Part shown: piece after piece, positions 7,733 to 14,632 of the stretch
How the letters are laid out: each line of letters opens with the position of its first letter
Numbering within the stretch: the stretch's first letter is position 1
NCBI GenBank assembly: GCA_947626045.1
Contig: CANQQS010000010.1
Coordinates: 1 to 34,498 of the forward strand
Length of the DNA stretch: 34,498 nucleotides
DNA from: an uncultured Clostridia bacterium
GTDB taxonomy: Bacteria > Bacillota > Clostridia > UBA1381
Direction: 5' to 3'
Notes under the pieces: model-generated
Seen by the model: only the letters and a program-made list of their open reading frames with translations
Told to the model about the DNA's origin: nothing
Databases searched by the model: none
Position numbers and translations under genes: made by a program

Positions 7733-8404
7733 TTATATTTTATTTAAAATTATCCGTATGATTTCAGCCGCGTCACGGTGCTTTATTTCGCGCGGCTCAA
7801 AATGAATGACCGAGTAAACGAGCTGCATTACCGCGCCCGCACCGAATGTGCTTATCAACGTGCCTATTCCGACAGGCCCGCCGAGCAGCCAGCCCGCGAG
7901 CAACACTACAGCCCACAATATGATTTCCACAACACCTATAGGCACCCTCGGCATACGCTTTCCAAGTCCGACAAGAAGCGAGTCTCTCGGCCCGCAGCAC
8001 TGCGCCGCCTTCATGTAAACGCACATTCCCAGCGCCATGAATACGAACCCGATAAGCATTATGACAATTCCGAGCCACATATTGTGATTTTCCGGAAAAG
8101 GATTAATATTGTTGTACAGCTGCACGAGATTTCCCGTGAGCAGCGCGTCAATAATCGTGCCGTAACCTATGCGCTCGCGAAGCAGCAAATCGATAAAAAG
8201 CGTCAGAAGCGCGATTGCGGTCATGGCGAGACCGTAATTTAAAAACGTGTGATTCGCGATGCCCATACCGAGACAGTCCCATGGTGCGAGACCGATGTTC
8301 GCGTAAATCGTGAGGTGTACTCCAAACGCAAATACCGCGAGTCCCGACGCAATTCTGAACCATTCCGATATAATCTTTTTCCTGCTCGATTTTCCCATTG
8401 TCAT
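7733..8404 (-). CDS. YczE/YyaS/YitT-family membrane protein (223 aa)
   Basis: Five or more hydrophobic segments (for example WFRIASGLAVFAFGVHLTIY, LGIVIMLIGFVFMALGMCVY, VVEIILWAVVLLAGWLLGG). The GLAPWDCLGMGI and QCCGPRDSLLVGL motifs are typical of the YczE-like family of integral membrane proteins, where APWD and GPRD recur. Function of the family is unclear; it is often found near transport and regulator genes. It begins 28 bp after the AlkZ-related gene, and a GAGG sequence precedes the ATG; a second ATG two codons later is also possible. Confidence 0.75.
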   Translation of the reverse strand: MTMGKSSRKKIISEWFRIASGLAVFAFGVHLTIYANIGLAPWDCLGMGIANHTFLNYGLAMTAIALLTLFIDLLLRERIGYGTIIDALLTGNLVQLYNNINPFPENHNMWLGIVIMLIGFVFMALGMCVYMKAAQCCGPRDSLLVGLGKRMPRVPIGVVEIILWAVVLLAGWLLGGPVGIGTLISTFGAGAVMQLVYSVIHFEPREIKHRDAAEIIRIILNKI

Positions 8405-8432
8405 TTGCCTCTGTTTTGTCCGAAAGTTTATT

Positions 8433-9107
8433 TTAATTCAAGATTCTTAAAATCTGCTTTTCCGACGCGCGCGGCAATATTTTTCGCAGATGATTTAAAA
8501 TTCTCTCCTTGGATTCAAGCGGCTTGCGGTCATAGGCTGACAGCACAAAATCAGCGCCGAATATCGATTCCGGCATGGTGTATTTCGCCACTCCCCAGCC
8601 GTACTCGCGTCCGCGCTTGTCACGCATGTACTCAAAATCCGCGACGCATACGAACGTCTGCATCTGAAGCCGCGTGATTACTGTGTCAAAGCCCTTGTTG
8701 CCGCCCTTGCGGTAATTTAAACGACGCTTCAGTTCCTTTGATAAAACCGCGCCTTGCTTTTCAATTTCATCGTACACGTCCTTGTCCTTGTAATTCGCGT
8801 GACCGTCCTCGTAAAATCCCTCGAAGTCGTAGCCGTCGCGGCGATAGTTGGCGAGGTCGGGCAGCCATTCGCGGCTTACAAATCCGGCTTTGCCACGAAA
8901 CAACTTGCCGTACACGCATTCGCCGCTTTTCGCGAGCTGTCCCTTCCACTCCCACGCGCCGTCCGTTTCGCCTGAAAACCAATATTGCGGAGCGATATTT
9001 TCCTCGATTGAAAAACCCGATATGTCGTTTGCGAAAAACGGCAGAAAACCTGTTTCCGAAATGATTTTGAGAATGTCGTCGGGACTTTTTATCGTTTTCA
9101 GCTTCAT
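8433..9107 (-). CDS. AlkZ-related protein (224 aa)
   Basis: Matches a Bacillota family annotated as AlkZ-related: GFLPFFANDISGFSIEE near residue 20, PQYWFSGETDGAWEWKGQLA, VYGKLFRGKAGFVSREWLPDLANYRRDGYDF in the middle, then GGNKGFDTVITRLQMQTFVCV. AlkZ proteins are winged-helix DNA glycosylases that unhook interstrand crosslinks, but this shorter family has no demonstrated activity and the catalytic QxQ motif of true AlkZ appears here only as RLQMQT. The ATG at 9107 is preferred to a GTG at 9116 because AGGAG lies about 8 bases before it. First gene of the six-gene minus operon. Confidence 0.7.
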   Translation of the reverse strand: MKLKTIKSPDDILKIISETGFLPFFANDISGFSIEENIAPQYWFSGETDGAWEWKGQLAKSGECVYGKLFRGKAGFVSREWLPDLANYRRDGYDFEGFYEDGHANYKDKDVYDEIEKQGAVLSKELKRRLNYRKGGNKGFDTVITRLQMQTFVCVADFEYMRDKRGREYGWGVAKYTMPESIFGADFVLSAYDRKPLESKERILNHLRKILPRASEKQILRILN

Positions 9108-9158
9108 CAATATCACTCCTTGTCTTTATTCTTTGGTGAGCAGCGCGTCTTTTTCTAT

Positions 9159-9187
9159 ATTTTAACATAGTCGGCGTGACGCGTCAA
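9159..9187 (-). promoter_or_regulatory. Promoter of the AlkZ-to-methyltransferase operon
   Basis: On the minus strand TTGACG, 17 bases, TAAAAT. A 9-bp inverted repeat, GCGTCAATA (9181-9189) and TATTGACGC (9202-9210), covers the -35 box and the sequence just upstream of it, as an operator would. Confidence 0.7.
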
Positions 9188-9210
9188 TAATTTTCAGTGG
9201 ATATTGACGC
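9181..9210. repeat. Inverted repeat over the operon -35 region
   Basis: Two perfect 9-bp arms with a 12-base centre (9190-9201). The following GGCG-TTTA-CGCC (9211-9222) is a second small hairpin. Candidate operator; it could also be an unrelated hairpin in the spacer between the tRNA and the operon. Confidence 0.45.
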
Positions 9211-9292
9211 GGCGTTTACGCCAATTTGAATGCTTTTCGCGCCGCGCTGATTGCGCAAATTAAGCGGCACGCGCGGAAATTTTGCGCGGATA

Positions 9293-9327
9293 TATAAAAA
9301 CAAACCGCATAAATACGCGGTTTGTTT
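9293..9327 (-). terminator. Terminator of tRNA-Leu
   Basis: On the minus strand AAACAAACCGC and GCGGTTTGTTT form an 11-bp stem (9317-9327 with 9298-9308) ending in TTTTTATATA, 7 bases after the tRNA 3' end. Confidence 0.85.
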
Positions 9328-9333
9328 AATTTG

Positions 9334-9417
9334 TGGTGCACCTGATAGGACTTGAACCTACACGTCTAAGACACCGGATCCTAAGTCCGGCGCGTCTGCC
9401 AATTCCGCCACAGGTGC
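9334..9417 (-). tRNA. tRNA-Leu (anticodon UAG)
   Basis: 84 nt including an encoded CCA. The acceptor arms GCACCTG and CAGGTGC pair fully. The anticodon arm CCGGA-CTTAGGA-TCCGG gives anticodon UAG, reading CUA. A long variable arm (class II tRNA) and the T-loop GGTTCAAGTCC are present. It has its own promoter and terminator, so it is a single-gene unit. Confidence 0.97.
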
Positions 9418-9428
9418 ATAACATATTG

Positions 9429-9457
9429 ATTATATCACCTGCGCCCGAAAAAGTCAA
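9429..9457 (-). promoter_or_regulatory. Promoter of tRNA-Leu
   Basis: Minus strand TTGACT, 17 bases, TATAAT, with the -10 box about 11 bases before the tRNA 5' end. Confidence 0.85.
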
Positions 9458-9482
9458 GCCGAATTAATCACGTCTGCCGGTA

Positions 9483-9511
9483 TTGCAATAAACGACAAAA
9501 TATGATACAAT
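9483..9511 (+). promoter_or_regulatory. Promoter of the 24-aa peptide mRNA
   Basis: TTGCAA (9483-9488), 17-base spacer, TACAAT (9506-9511). Transcription would start near 9518 and run through the peptide ORF. Confidence 0.75.
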
Positions 9512-9577
9512 ATCAAACGGAAGAAAGATGGCTTATTAAGGGCGGTTCGTCACTCTCTTACAAAAGGGGGTGATATT

Positions 9578-9652
9578 ATGGACATGGAAATACTTATTCA
9601 ACTGATAATGTTAATTGTCGTGTTGGAAATTATCCGTAACATAAGAAAATAG
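9578..9652 (+). CDS. 24-aa hydrophobic peptide, possible type I toxin
   Basis: ATG at 9578 follows AAAAGGGGGTGAT, a strong ribosome site at good spacing. The peptide starts MDMEILIQLIMLIVVLEII and ends with basic RNIRK: an acidic N-terminus, one membrane-length helix and a positive C-terminus, the usual make-up of type I toxin peptides. It lacks the proline and WL signature of Fst/TxpA-like toxins. It has a sense promoter (9483-9511), an opposing promoter (9736-9763) and an antisense terminator hairpin that begins in its stop codon. The arrangement is shared with the two 20-aa peptide loci near 29 kb although the sequence is not. Toxicity is inferred. Confidence 0.7.
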   Translation: MDMEILIQLIMLIVVLEIIRNIRK

Positions 9653-9729
9653 CCGCCCCACGCCCAATGTAGCGGCTATTTAGCACTATATTCGGACGAA
9701 CCGCCTTTAAAGCGGCAAGCCCTCTTTCT
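9640..9729 (-). ncRNA. Putative antisense RNA opposing the 24-aa peptide mRNA
   Basis: Starts about 7 bases after the minus-strand -10 box and carries GGCGGTTCGTCC near its 5' end, like the sense RNA. It ends at the hairpin AAATAGCCGC (9647-9656) / GCGGCTATTT (9672-9681), whose minus-strand tail TATTTTCTTATG is U-rich. It overlaps only the last codons and 3' part of the sense RNA, as in convergent par/Fst-type systems. Confidence 0.6.
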
Positions 9730-9735
9730 TCTTTT

Positions 9736-9763
9736 ATTGTAACATAAATTTATAATTTGTCAA
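9736..9763 (-). promoter_or_regulatory. Antisense promoter of the 9.5-kb small-peptide locus
   Basis: Minus strand TTGACA (9763-9758), 16-base spacer, TACAAT (9741-9736), 25 bases from the 3' end of the GltD-like gene but reading towards the peptide gene. Confidence 0.75.
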
Positions 9764-9787
9764 TAGCAAAATGATTATTTTGACCGT

Positions 9788-11023
9788 TTACTGGTCGCTC
9801 TCCTTCATAAGTCCCTGCATATATTTGTCCATCGCATCGGCGACCTGTTTTGAGTACGCCGCGGCTTCGACGACCGTTTTCGCGCCGCGTACAACATCGC
9901 CCGACGCGAATATGCCGTCGCGCGTCGTTTCGCCGAAGGTGTTCGTTACGAGCAGTCCCTTGTCGTTTACTTCAAGTCCCGACGTTGTTGACACTATTCT
10001 GTCTTTGGGACCTTGGCTTATCGCAATTATCGTGCTGTCGGCGGAATATAGACTTTCCGTGCCTTTTATAGGCGTGAGCGTACCCTTGCCGTCACATTCA
10101 AGTTCAACGAATATCGCGCCCTCGTCCACTATCTCCACAGGCTCTACGTGTACGATAAATTCAACGCCGTCAATCTTCGCGTAATCGACTTCGCGCTCGC
10201 TCGCGGCGAGGTGGTCGCTTCTTGAGAATACGCGCACCGTGCGCGCGCCGTGACGGAGTGCCGTTCTTGCGACGTCCATAGCGCTGTTGCCCGCGCCGAT
10301 TATGTTCACCGTCTCGCCGAGACGGTACACGTCGGGGTTTGTGAGGTAGTTTATCGCGTAATGCACGTTGCCGAGCGTCTCGCCCTTTATGTGGAGCGTG
10401 TTCGGTCTCCATACGCCCGTGCCGATAAATATCGCGCTGTAGCCGTCGCGGAACATGTCGTCAATGCTTATCGTCGTGCCTATGGAGGTGTTCGGGCGTA
10501 TTTTTATGCCCATTTCCCACATTTTGCGCTTATAGCGCGCAAGTATCGTTTTAGGCAGGCGGAACTCGGGTATGCCGTACTGAAGCACGCCGCCTATCTT
10601 TTCCTTCGACTCGAACACCGTTATGTCGTAGCCGCGCTGCGCAAGTATCATCGCTATCGTTATTCCGGCGGGGCCCGAGCCGATTATGCCGACGCGCATC
10701 CCGTTTTTCTCAATTTCAGGGAATTTGAGCTTGTCGAAATAGTTGTCCGATATGTAGTTTTCAATACTTGAAATATGCACCGGCGCGCCCTTATGGTTCA
10801 GCACGCAGTGTCCCTGACACTGTTTCTCGTGGTTGCATATCATTGAGCAAATCATCGAGAGCGGGTTATTATCAAAAAGCATCGCGCCCGCCTTGTTTAT
10901 GTCGCCGCCGAGGAATGTATGTATCATGTCCGGTATGGGCGTGTGTATCGGACATCCCTCGCGGCACATCGGTTTTTTGCAGTTCAAACAGCGTTTCGCT
11001 TCACTTATAACATTTATTGCCAT
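9788..11023 (-). CDS. GltD-like NAD(P)-dependent iron-sulfur flavoprotein (411 aa)
   Basis: Pyridine-nucleotide oxidoreductase of the glutamate-synthase small-subunit/NfnB group, which passes electrons between NAD(P)H, FAD and iron-sulfur partners. The N-terminal 4Fe-4S module has Cys12, 15, 20 and 24 (CLNCKKPMCREGC) and a second Cys set in CSMICNHEKQCQGHC. The FAD-binding GIIGSGPAG is near residue 113, the GGVLQYGIPEFRLPK motif follows, the NAD(P) site IIGAGNSAMD is near 240, and the C-terminal FAD motif is FASGDVVRGAKTVVEA. About 411 aa is slightly short for GltD. It stands alone between two promoters with no gltB beside it. It could supply electrons to the GltB-like fusion at 786, but that pairing is only an inference. 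Confidence 0.88.
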   Translation of the reverse strand: MAINVISEAKRCLNCKKPMCREGCPIHTPIPDMIHTFLGGDINKAGAMLFDNNPLSMICSMICNHEKQCQGHCVLNHKGAPVHISSIENYISDNYFDKLKFPEIEKNGMRVGIIGSGPAGITIAMILAQRGYDITVFESKEKIGGVLQYGIPEFRLPKTILARYKRKMWEMGIKIRPNTSIGTTISIDDMFRDGYSAIFIGTGVWRPNTLHIKGETLGNVHYAINYLTNPDVYRLGETVNIIGAGNSAMDVARTALRHGARTVRVFSRSDHLAASEREVDYAKIDGVEFIVHVEPVEIVDEGAIFVELECDGKGTLTPIKGTESLYSADSTIIAISQGPKDRIVSTTSGLEVNDKGLLVTNTFGETTRDGIFASGDVVRGAKTVVEAAAYSKQVADAMDKYMQGLMKESDQ

Positions 11024-11063
11024 TTTATCGCTTCCCTTTCATCCGAAATTTATCTTAAATTAT

Positions 11064-11092
11064 ATTTTAACATATTCTTTGTAGAATTTCAA
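11064..11092 (-). promoter_or_regulatory. Promoter of the GltD-like gene
   Basis: Minus strand TTGAAA, 17 bases, TAAAAT, about 41 bases before the ATG at 11023. Confidence 0.75.
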
Positions 11093-11141
11093 CATTTCTT
11101 TTAATAAAATTACGTTACAATTTGTTACTTTTTTCTCATGC

Positions 11142-11170
11142 TTGAAATTGCGGCGCGAAAATGGTACAAT
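11142..11170 (+). promoter_or_regulatory. Promoter of the 106-aa orphan gene
   Basis: TTGAAA (11142-11147), 17-base spacer, TACAAT (11165-11170). The start codon lies only about 16 bases after the predicted start site, leaving room for little more than the ribosome site. Confidence 0.75.
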
Positions 11171-11192
11171 GAAAGGGTAAGGGGTGATTTAG

Positions 11193-11513
11193 TTGAAAAT
11201 AACCGATGTAAAGGTTTTTCCCGAAAAGAAAACCGCGGACGTATGGGACGCGGTTACGGATACGGAGATTGTGAACGTCTCCGACAATGATATTATGGCG
11301 CATCTTGTGACGCGCCTTACGGACGCGAACGAAAACACCGTTGGCAAGACAGAGACGGATTTTACCGTTAAAGCCGGCGGCAAAGTTCTTGTAAAACAGA
11401 GCGTTCTGACGTACAGTCCGCTGCTTGACGAAGTGTACGTTATGTCGTGCGCGCTTTACGTAAACGGCGCGGAAATAAGCAGACAAAGCGCGGCTTTAAC
11501 GTTCGCGCGTTAA
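11193..11513 (+). CDS. Hypothetical beta-rich protein (106 aa)
   Basis: I do not recognise a named family. The TTG start at 11193 follows AAGGGGTGATT at a suitable distance and a clear promoter. The sequence alternates short polar and hydrophobic strands (VTDTEIVNVSDNDIMAHLVT, TETDFTVKAGGKVLVKQSV, EVYVMSCALYVNGAEISRQ), resembling an Ig-like or fibronectin-like beta sandwich such as the linker domains of family 2 glycosidases. There is no signal peptide and no membrane segment. Its last 18 bases overlap the end of the converging 70-aa gene. Function unknown. Confidence 0.7.
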   Translation: MKITDVKVFPEKKTADVWDAVTDTEIVNVSDNDIMAHLVTRLTDANENTVGKTETDFTVKAGGKVLVKQSVLTYSPLLDEVYVMSCALYVNGAEISRQSAALTFAR

Positions 11514-11708
11514 GCCGTATTTCTCGTAGTACGCGTCAATGTCCGCTTCCGTTTTTACAAGCTCCTCCCATACGAGGCGGTTCGTTTTTTTATTGTAAAA
11601 ACCTATCGTGGTTTCGCCGGTGCATATGCTTGACTCGGTTTTAATGTCACGCGCCGTGAAGCCGTCGGGTAACGGCAGCGGCGCGGCTTTTTTCTTTTTG
11701 AATATCAT
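11496..11708 (-). CDS. Hypothetical small protein (70 aa)
   Basis: Starts with [21 protein letters not shown], then ETTIGFYNKKTNRLVWEELVKTEADIDAYYEKYG. I do not know the family. Its ATG overlaps the TGA of the acetyltransferase gene (ATGA), so it is translationally coupled and is the last gene of the ABC-F/dtd operon. The middle part could be a small beta hairpin followed by a helix. There is no signal peptide despite the lysine-rich start. Confidence 0.65.
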   Translation of the reverse strand: MIFKKKKAAPLPLPDGFTARDIKTESSICTGETTIGFYNKKTNRLVWEELVKTEADIDAYYEKYGLTRER

Positions 11709-12166
11709 AATATCGTCTCCAGTGTGGTTTTGAGGGGTTTAAGCCCCTGCTTATCGTAAAACGCGCACGCTGACGGGTTGCACTCCCAGACGTTTAGCGT
11801 CAGATTGTAGCAGCCCTCATTCTTCGCGTATTTTTTTACATGCTCGTAAAGCGACTTTCCGATGTGTTTTCCGCGCGAACACTCGTCGACGCACAGGTCG
11901 TCTATGTAGAGCGTTTTCATGTCGCAGCGCACGTTGTCGCCCTTCGTTTCCTGCATCACGCAGAATGCGTAGCCTTTCACGCCGCCGTCGTCGTACACGA
12001 ATATCGGGCGTGTGTCGTCGTCGATTATTTCCGCAAGCTCATCTTCGGTGTACTTGCGGCAGTTCGGCTTAAAGTAGTCCGGTCTGCCGTTGTGGTGTAC
12101 CGTGAGTACCTGCAAAAGCAAATTCATTATGCCGTCTGTGTCTTTATGCTCCGCTCGTCTTATCAT
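11705..12166 (-). CDS. GNAT-family N-acetyltransferase (153 aa)
   Basis: Acetyl-CoA-dependent acetyltransferase fold of usual length. Motif A is [25 protein letters not shown] (about residues 87-111), with the R/QxxGxG/A acetyl-CoA pyrophosphate loop as RGKHIG. Motif B is [22 protein letters not shown] near the C-terminus. The start overlaps the dtd stop as ATGA and its stop overlaps the next start in the same way, so the three small genes are tightly coupled. The acceptor substrate is unknown. Confidence 0.88.
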   Translation of the reverse strand: MIRRAEHKDTDGIMNLLLQVLTVHHNGRPDYFKPNCRKYTEDELAEIIDDDTRPIFVYDDGGVKGYAFCVMQETKGDNVRCDMKTLYIDDLCVDECSRGKHIGKSLYEHVKKYAKNEGCYNLTLNVWECNPSACAFYDKQGLKPLKTTLETIL

Positions 12167-12624
12167 TTTTGTTTCCTCCCTTTGTTTTCGCTTTCGAGTA
12201 TTATCGTGACCGGCCCGTCGTTCGTGAGCGTCACCTTCATGTCCGCGCCGAATTCGCCGGTTTCAGCATGTACGCCGCACGAACGGACGTACTGCACAAA
12301 TTTCTCATACATCGCGTTTGCGCCGACCGGTTCCATCGCGTTACCGAAATACGGCCGTCTGCCGTGCGAGCAGTCGCCGTACAGTGTGAACTGCGATATT
12401 ACAAGCACACTGCCGCCCACGTCGGCGAGGCTTAAATTCATTTTGCCGTCTTCGTCGCCGAATACGCGGAGATTTATTATTTTGTCGGCAATATATACCA
12501 TGTCGTCGTCGGTGTCGTCAGCGCCCACGCCGAGCAGCACGACAAAGCCGTTGTCGGTTTTACCTCTGACTTCTCCGTCTATTGCTACCTCGGAGCGCGT
12601 CACTCTCTGCACGACAGCTCTCAT
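12163..12624 (-). CDS. dtd: D-aminoacyl-tRNA deacylase (153 aa)
   Basis: DTD hydrolyses D-amino acids wrongly attached to tRNA (and glycine from tRNA-Ala), acting in the cytoplasm. The N-terminal [13 protein letters not shown], the SQFTLYGD motif around residue 87 and the TNDGPVT motif (Gly-cisPro region) around residue 134 are diagnostic, and the length is normal. The ATG overlaps the TGA of the ABC-F gene (ATGA). Confidence 0.95.
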   Translation of the reverse strand: MRAVVQRVTRSEVAIDGEVRGKTDNGFVVLLGVGADDTDDDMVYIADKIINLRVFGDEDGKMNLSLADVGGSVLVISQFTLYGDCSHGRRPYFGNAMEPVGANAMYEKFVQYVRSCGVHAETGEFGADMKVTLTNDGPVTIILESENKGRKQK

Positions 12625-14537
12625 TCCTCATACCCTCTTTCCTCTATCGTCACGCGCAGCTGTTCCCATTCCTCCATAAGCGCGTCCGTTTCGGCGTTTA
12701 CCGCCGCGATTTTTTCCGTTATCTCGCCAGCCTTTATATAGTCCATGGCGATTTCGGGATTTTCAAGCTCCTTCGTGAGCCGCGCCGCTTCGTCCTCTTT
12801 GGCGGTTATTTCGTCCTCGACGCGTGCGTAACGGTTCAGGATTTTGCGTTTCTCGGCTTCGGCACGTTTCTGCTCCTTGTAGTCCGCCGCGCCGCCCGTT
12901 TCCTTTTTGGCGCTTTTTTCAGCCGCGCCGCTCTTTCGCGCGGCAAGGTAATCGTCGTAGCCGCCGATATAATTCTCTATGCCGTTCGGTGTGAGGTACA
13001 GAACGCGGTCGGCAAGCTTGTTTATAAAATATCGGTCGTGCGACACCATCAGCAGCGTGCCATCATAATCCGAGAGCGCGTTTTCGAGTGCCTCGCGGGA
13101 GTAGATGTCAAGGTGATTCGTCGGCTCGTCCATGATAAGCAGGTTGACGCTTTTAAGCATAAGTTTTACCAATTCCACCCTCGCCCGTTCGCCGCCCGAC
13201 AATGTTTGTATTTCCTTAAACACATCCTCGCTGCGGAACAAAAACACCGCAAGGGCGTTTCGTATCTCGGTCTGCGTCATTTTCGGGTACTCGTCCCACA
13301 CCTCGTCTATAACGGTCTTGTCCATATGCAAACTTTCCTGCGCCTGGTCGTAGTAGCCTATATGAATGTTCGCGCCGATTTTGCAGCTTCCCTCGGTCAT
13401 GTCGTATTCGCCGATAAGGATTTTCAGAAGCGTCGTCTTGCCGCAGCCGTTGGGTCCCAAAAGAAACACCTTTTCGCCTTTTTTTATCAGCATGTCCGCG
13501 CCGCGGAAAAGCCGCGTGTCCCCGAACGTCATACCGAGGTTTTCCGTTTCTATAACGTCCTGTCCACCGCCTGCGCACGCCTTAAACGAAAAGCGCGTCC
13601 TGTCGGCCTCGCGCTGCGGGGCGGTGAGGTTTTCCTCAAGCTTTTCTATGACCTTTATTTTGCTTTCGGCGGTCTTTATGTTCTTTTCCCTGCCCCACCT
13701 GCGCTGCTGCTCGACTATGCCCTCAAGGCGGTTTATCTCCTTAACGGTGTTCTCGTAGCTGCGCCGCTCGGTCTTGCGCTCGACCTCGCGCTTCGCGGCG
13801 TACTCGCTGTAATTTCCGCTGTGCGAGTAAAACCTGCCGTTCTCTATCTCGAACGTCCTGTTCGTCACGCGGTCGAGGAAATAGCGGTCGTGCGATATGA
13901 TTATGAACGCGCCGCCGTAATTCTTCAAAAAATCCTCAAGCCACTCCACGCTGTCGATGTCGAGGTGGTTCGTCGGCTCGTCGAGCAGGAGAAGATTCGC
14001 GTCCGACAACAGTATCTTGGCAAGCGCGACACGCGTTTTCTGACCGCCCGACAGCTTGTCGGCGCAAAGGTTTATTTCGTCCTCGGTAAAGCCAAGACCG
14101 ATAAGCGCGGCTTTCGCCTTCGACTTGTAGTAAAAGCCGTCAAGCTCTGCGAACCGCTCCTGAAGATACGTCTGCTTTTTTACAAGCTCTTCAACGTTGC
14201 CGCGCCCATGCTCTATGTCAAAACGCACGTCGTCAAGCGCTTCCTCTATCTTCATGACATCGGAAAAAACCGTGAGTGTTTCCTCCCACACGGTTTTCTC
14301 ACTGCCCGCGACGCTGTACTGGTCGAGGTAGCCTATTTTCAAATCTTTGCTCTTGTATATTTCGCCGCCGTCAATGTCAATTTCGCCCGTTATCATCTTT
14401 ATGAGCGTGGACTTGCCCGCGCCGTTTACGCCGACAAAGCCTATTTTGTCCGCGCTGTCAACGCTGAACGAAACGCCCTCAAAAAGTGTCTCGTCCGCGA
14501 ATGTTTTTTTAAGGTTGCTCGCGTTTATAAGTATCAT
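12621..14537 (-). CDS. ABC-F family ATPase (638 aa)
   Basis: Two ABC domains without membrane segments, so a ribosome-associated ABC-F factor (Uup/YdiF type) rather than a transporter. First domain: Walker [10 protein letters not shown] (36-44), LSGGQ (162-166), [12 protein letters not shown] (182-193). Second: GPNGCGKTT (361-369), LSGGE near 447 and [12 protein letters not shown] near 470. The linker at about 245-310 is charged and helical, as in the P-site tRNA-interacting motif. The C-terminal 90 residues form a Lys/Glu-rich coiled coil typical of Uup/YdiF. Cellular role is probably rescue of stalled translation; antibiotic-resistance function cannot be told by eye. It heads a four-gene operon from the promoter at 14568-14596. 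Confidence 0.92.
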   Translation of the reverse strand: MILINASNLKKTFADETLFEGVSFSVDSADKIGFVGVNGAGKSTLIKMITGEIDIDGGEIYKSKDLKIGYLDQYSVAGSEKTVWEETLTVFSDVMKIEEALDDVRFDIEHGRGNVEELVKKQTYLQERFAELDGFYYKSKAKAALIGLGFTEDEINLCADKLSGGQKTRVALAKILLSDANLLLLDEPTNHLDIDSVEWLEDFLKNYGGAFIIISHDRYFLDRVTNRTFEIENGRFYSHSGNYSEYAAKREVERKTERRSYENTVKEINRLEGIVEQQRRWGREKNIKTAESKIKVIEKLEENLTAPQREADRTRFSFKACAGGGQDVIETENLGMTFGDTRLFRGADMLIKKGEKVFLLGPNGCGKTTLLKILIGEYDMTEGSCKIGANIHIGYYDQAQESLHMDKTVIDEVWDEYPKMTQTEIRNALAVFLFRSEDVFKEIQTLSGGERARVELVKLMLKSVNLLIMDEPTNHLDIYSREALENALSDYDGTLLMVSHDRYFINKLADRVLYLTPNGIENYIGGYDDYLAARKSGAAEKSAKKETGGAADYKEQKRAEAEKRKILNRYARVEDEITAKEDEAARLTKELENPEIAMDYIKAGEITEKIAAVNAETDALMEEWEQLRVTIEERGYEE

Positions 14538-14567
14538 AAAACCTTTACCTTTCCGTTGCTTATACGT

Positions 14568-14596
14568 AGTATATCATATATCGGCGGAATTTGCAA
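14568..14596 (-). promoter_or_regulatory. Promoter of the ABC-F/dtd operon
   Basis: Minus strand TTGCAA, 17 bases, TATACT. The -35 box sits in the loop of an inverted repeat, GGCGGAAT (14583-14590) and ATTCCGCC (14604-14611), a possible operator or part of the sigF 3' hairpin. Confidence 0.7.
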
Positions 14597-14632
14597 TTTT
14601 TTTATTCCGCCGCGGAAAAGCGCAAGATTTTG

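Larger units (their letters stand above)
9521..9730. repeat. Terminal inverted repeats of the 9.5-kb small-peptide locus
   Basis: The left end has AAGAAAGATGGCTT (9521-9534) and GGCGGTTCGTC (9541-9551). The right end has the reverse complements GACGAACCGCC (9695-9705, perfect) and AAGCCCTCTTTCTT (9717-9730, one mismatch). The two convergent RNAs therefore begin with nearly the same sequence, and a full-length sense RNA can close into a panhandle. Confidence 0.85.
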
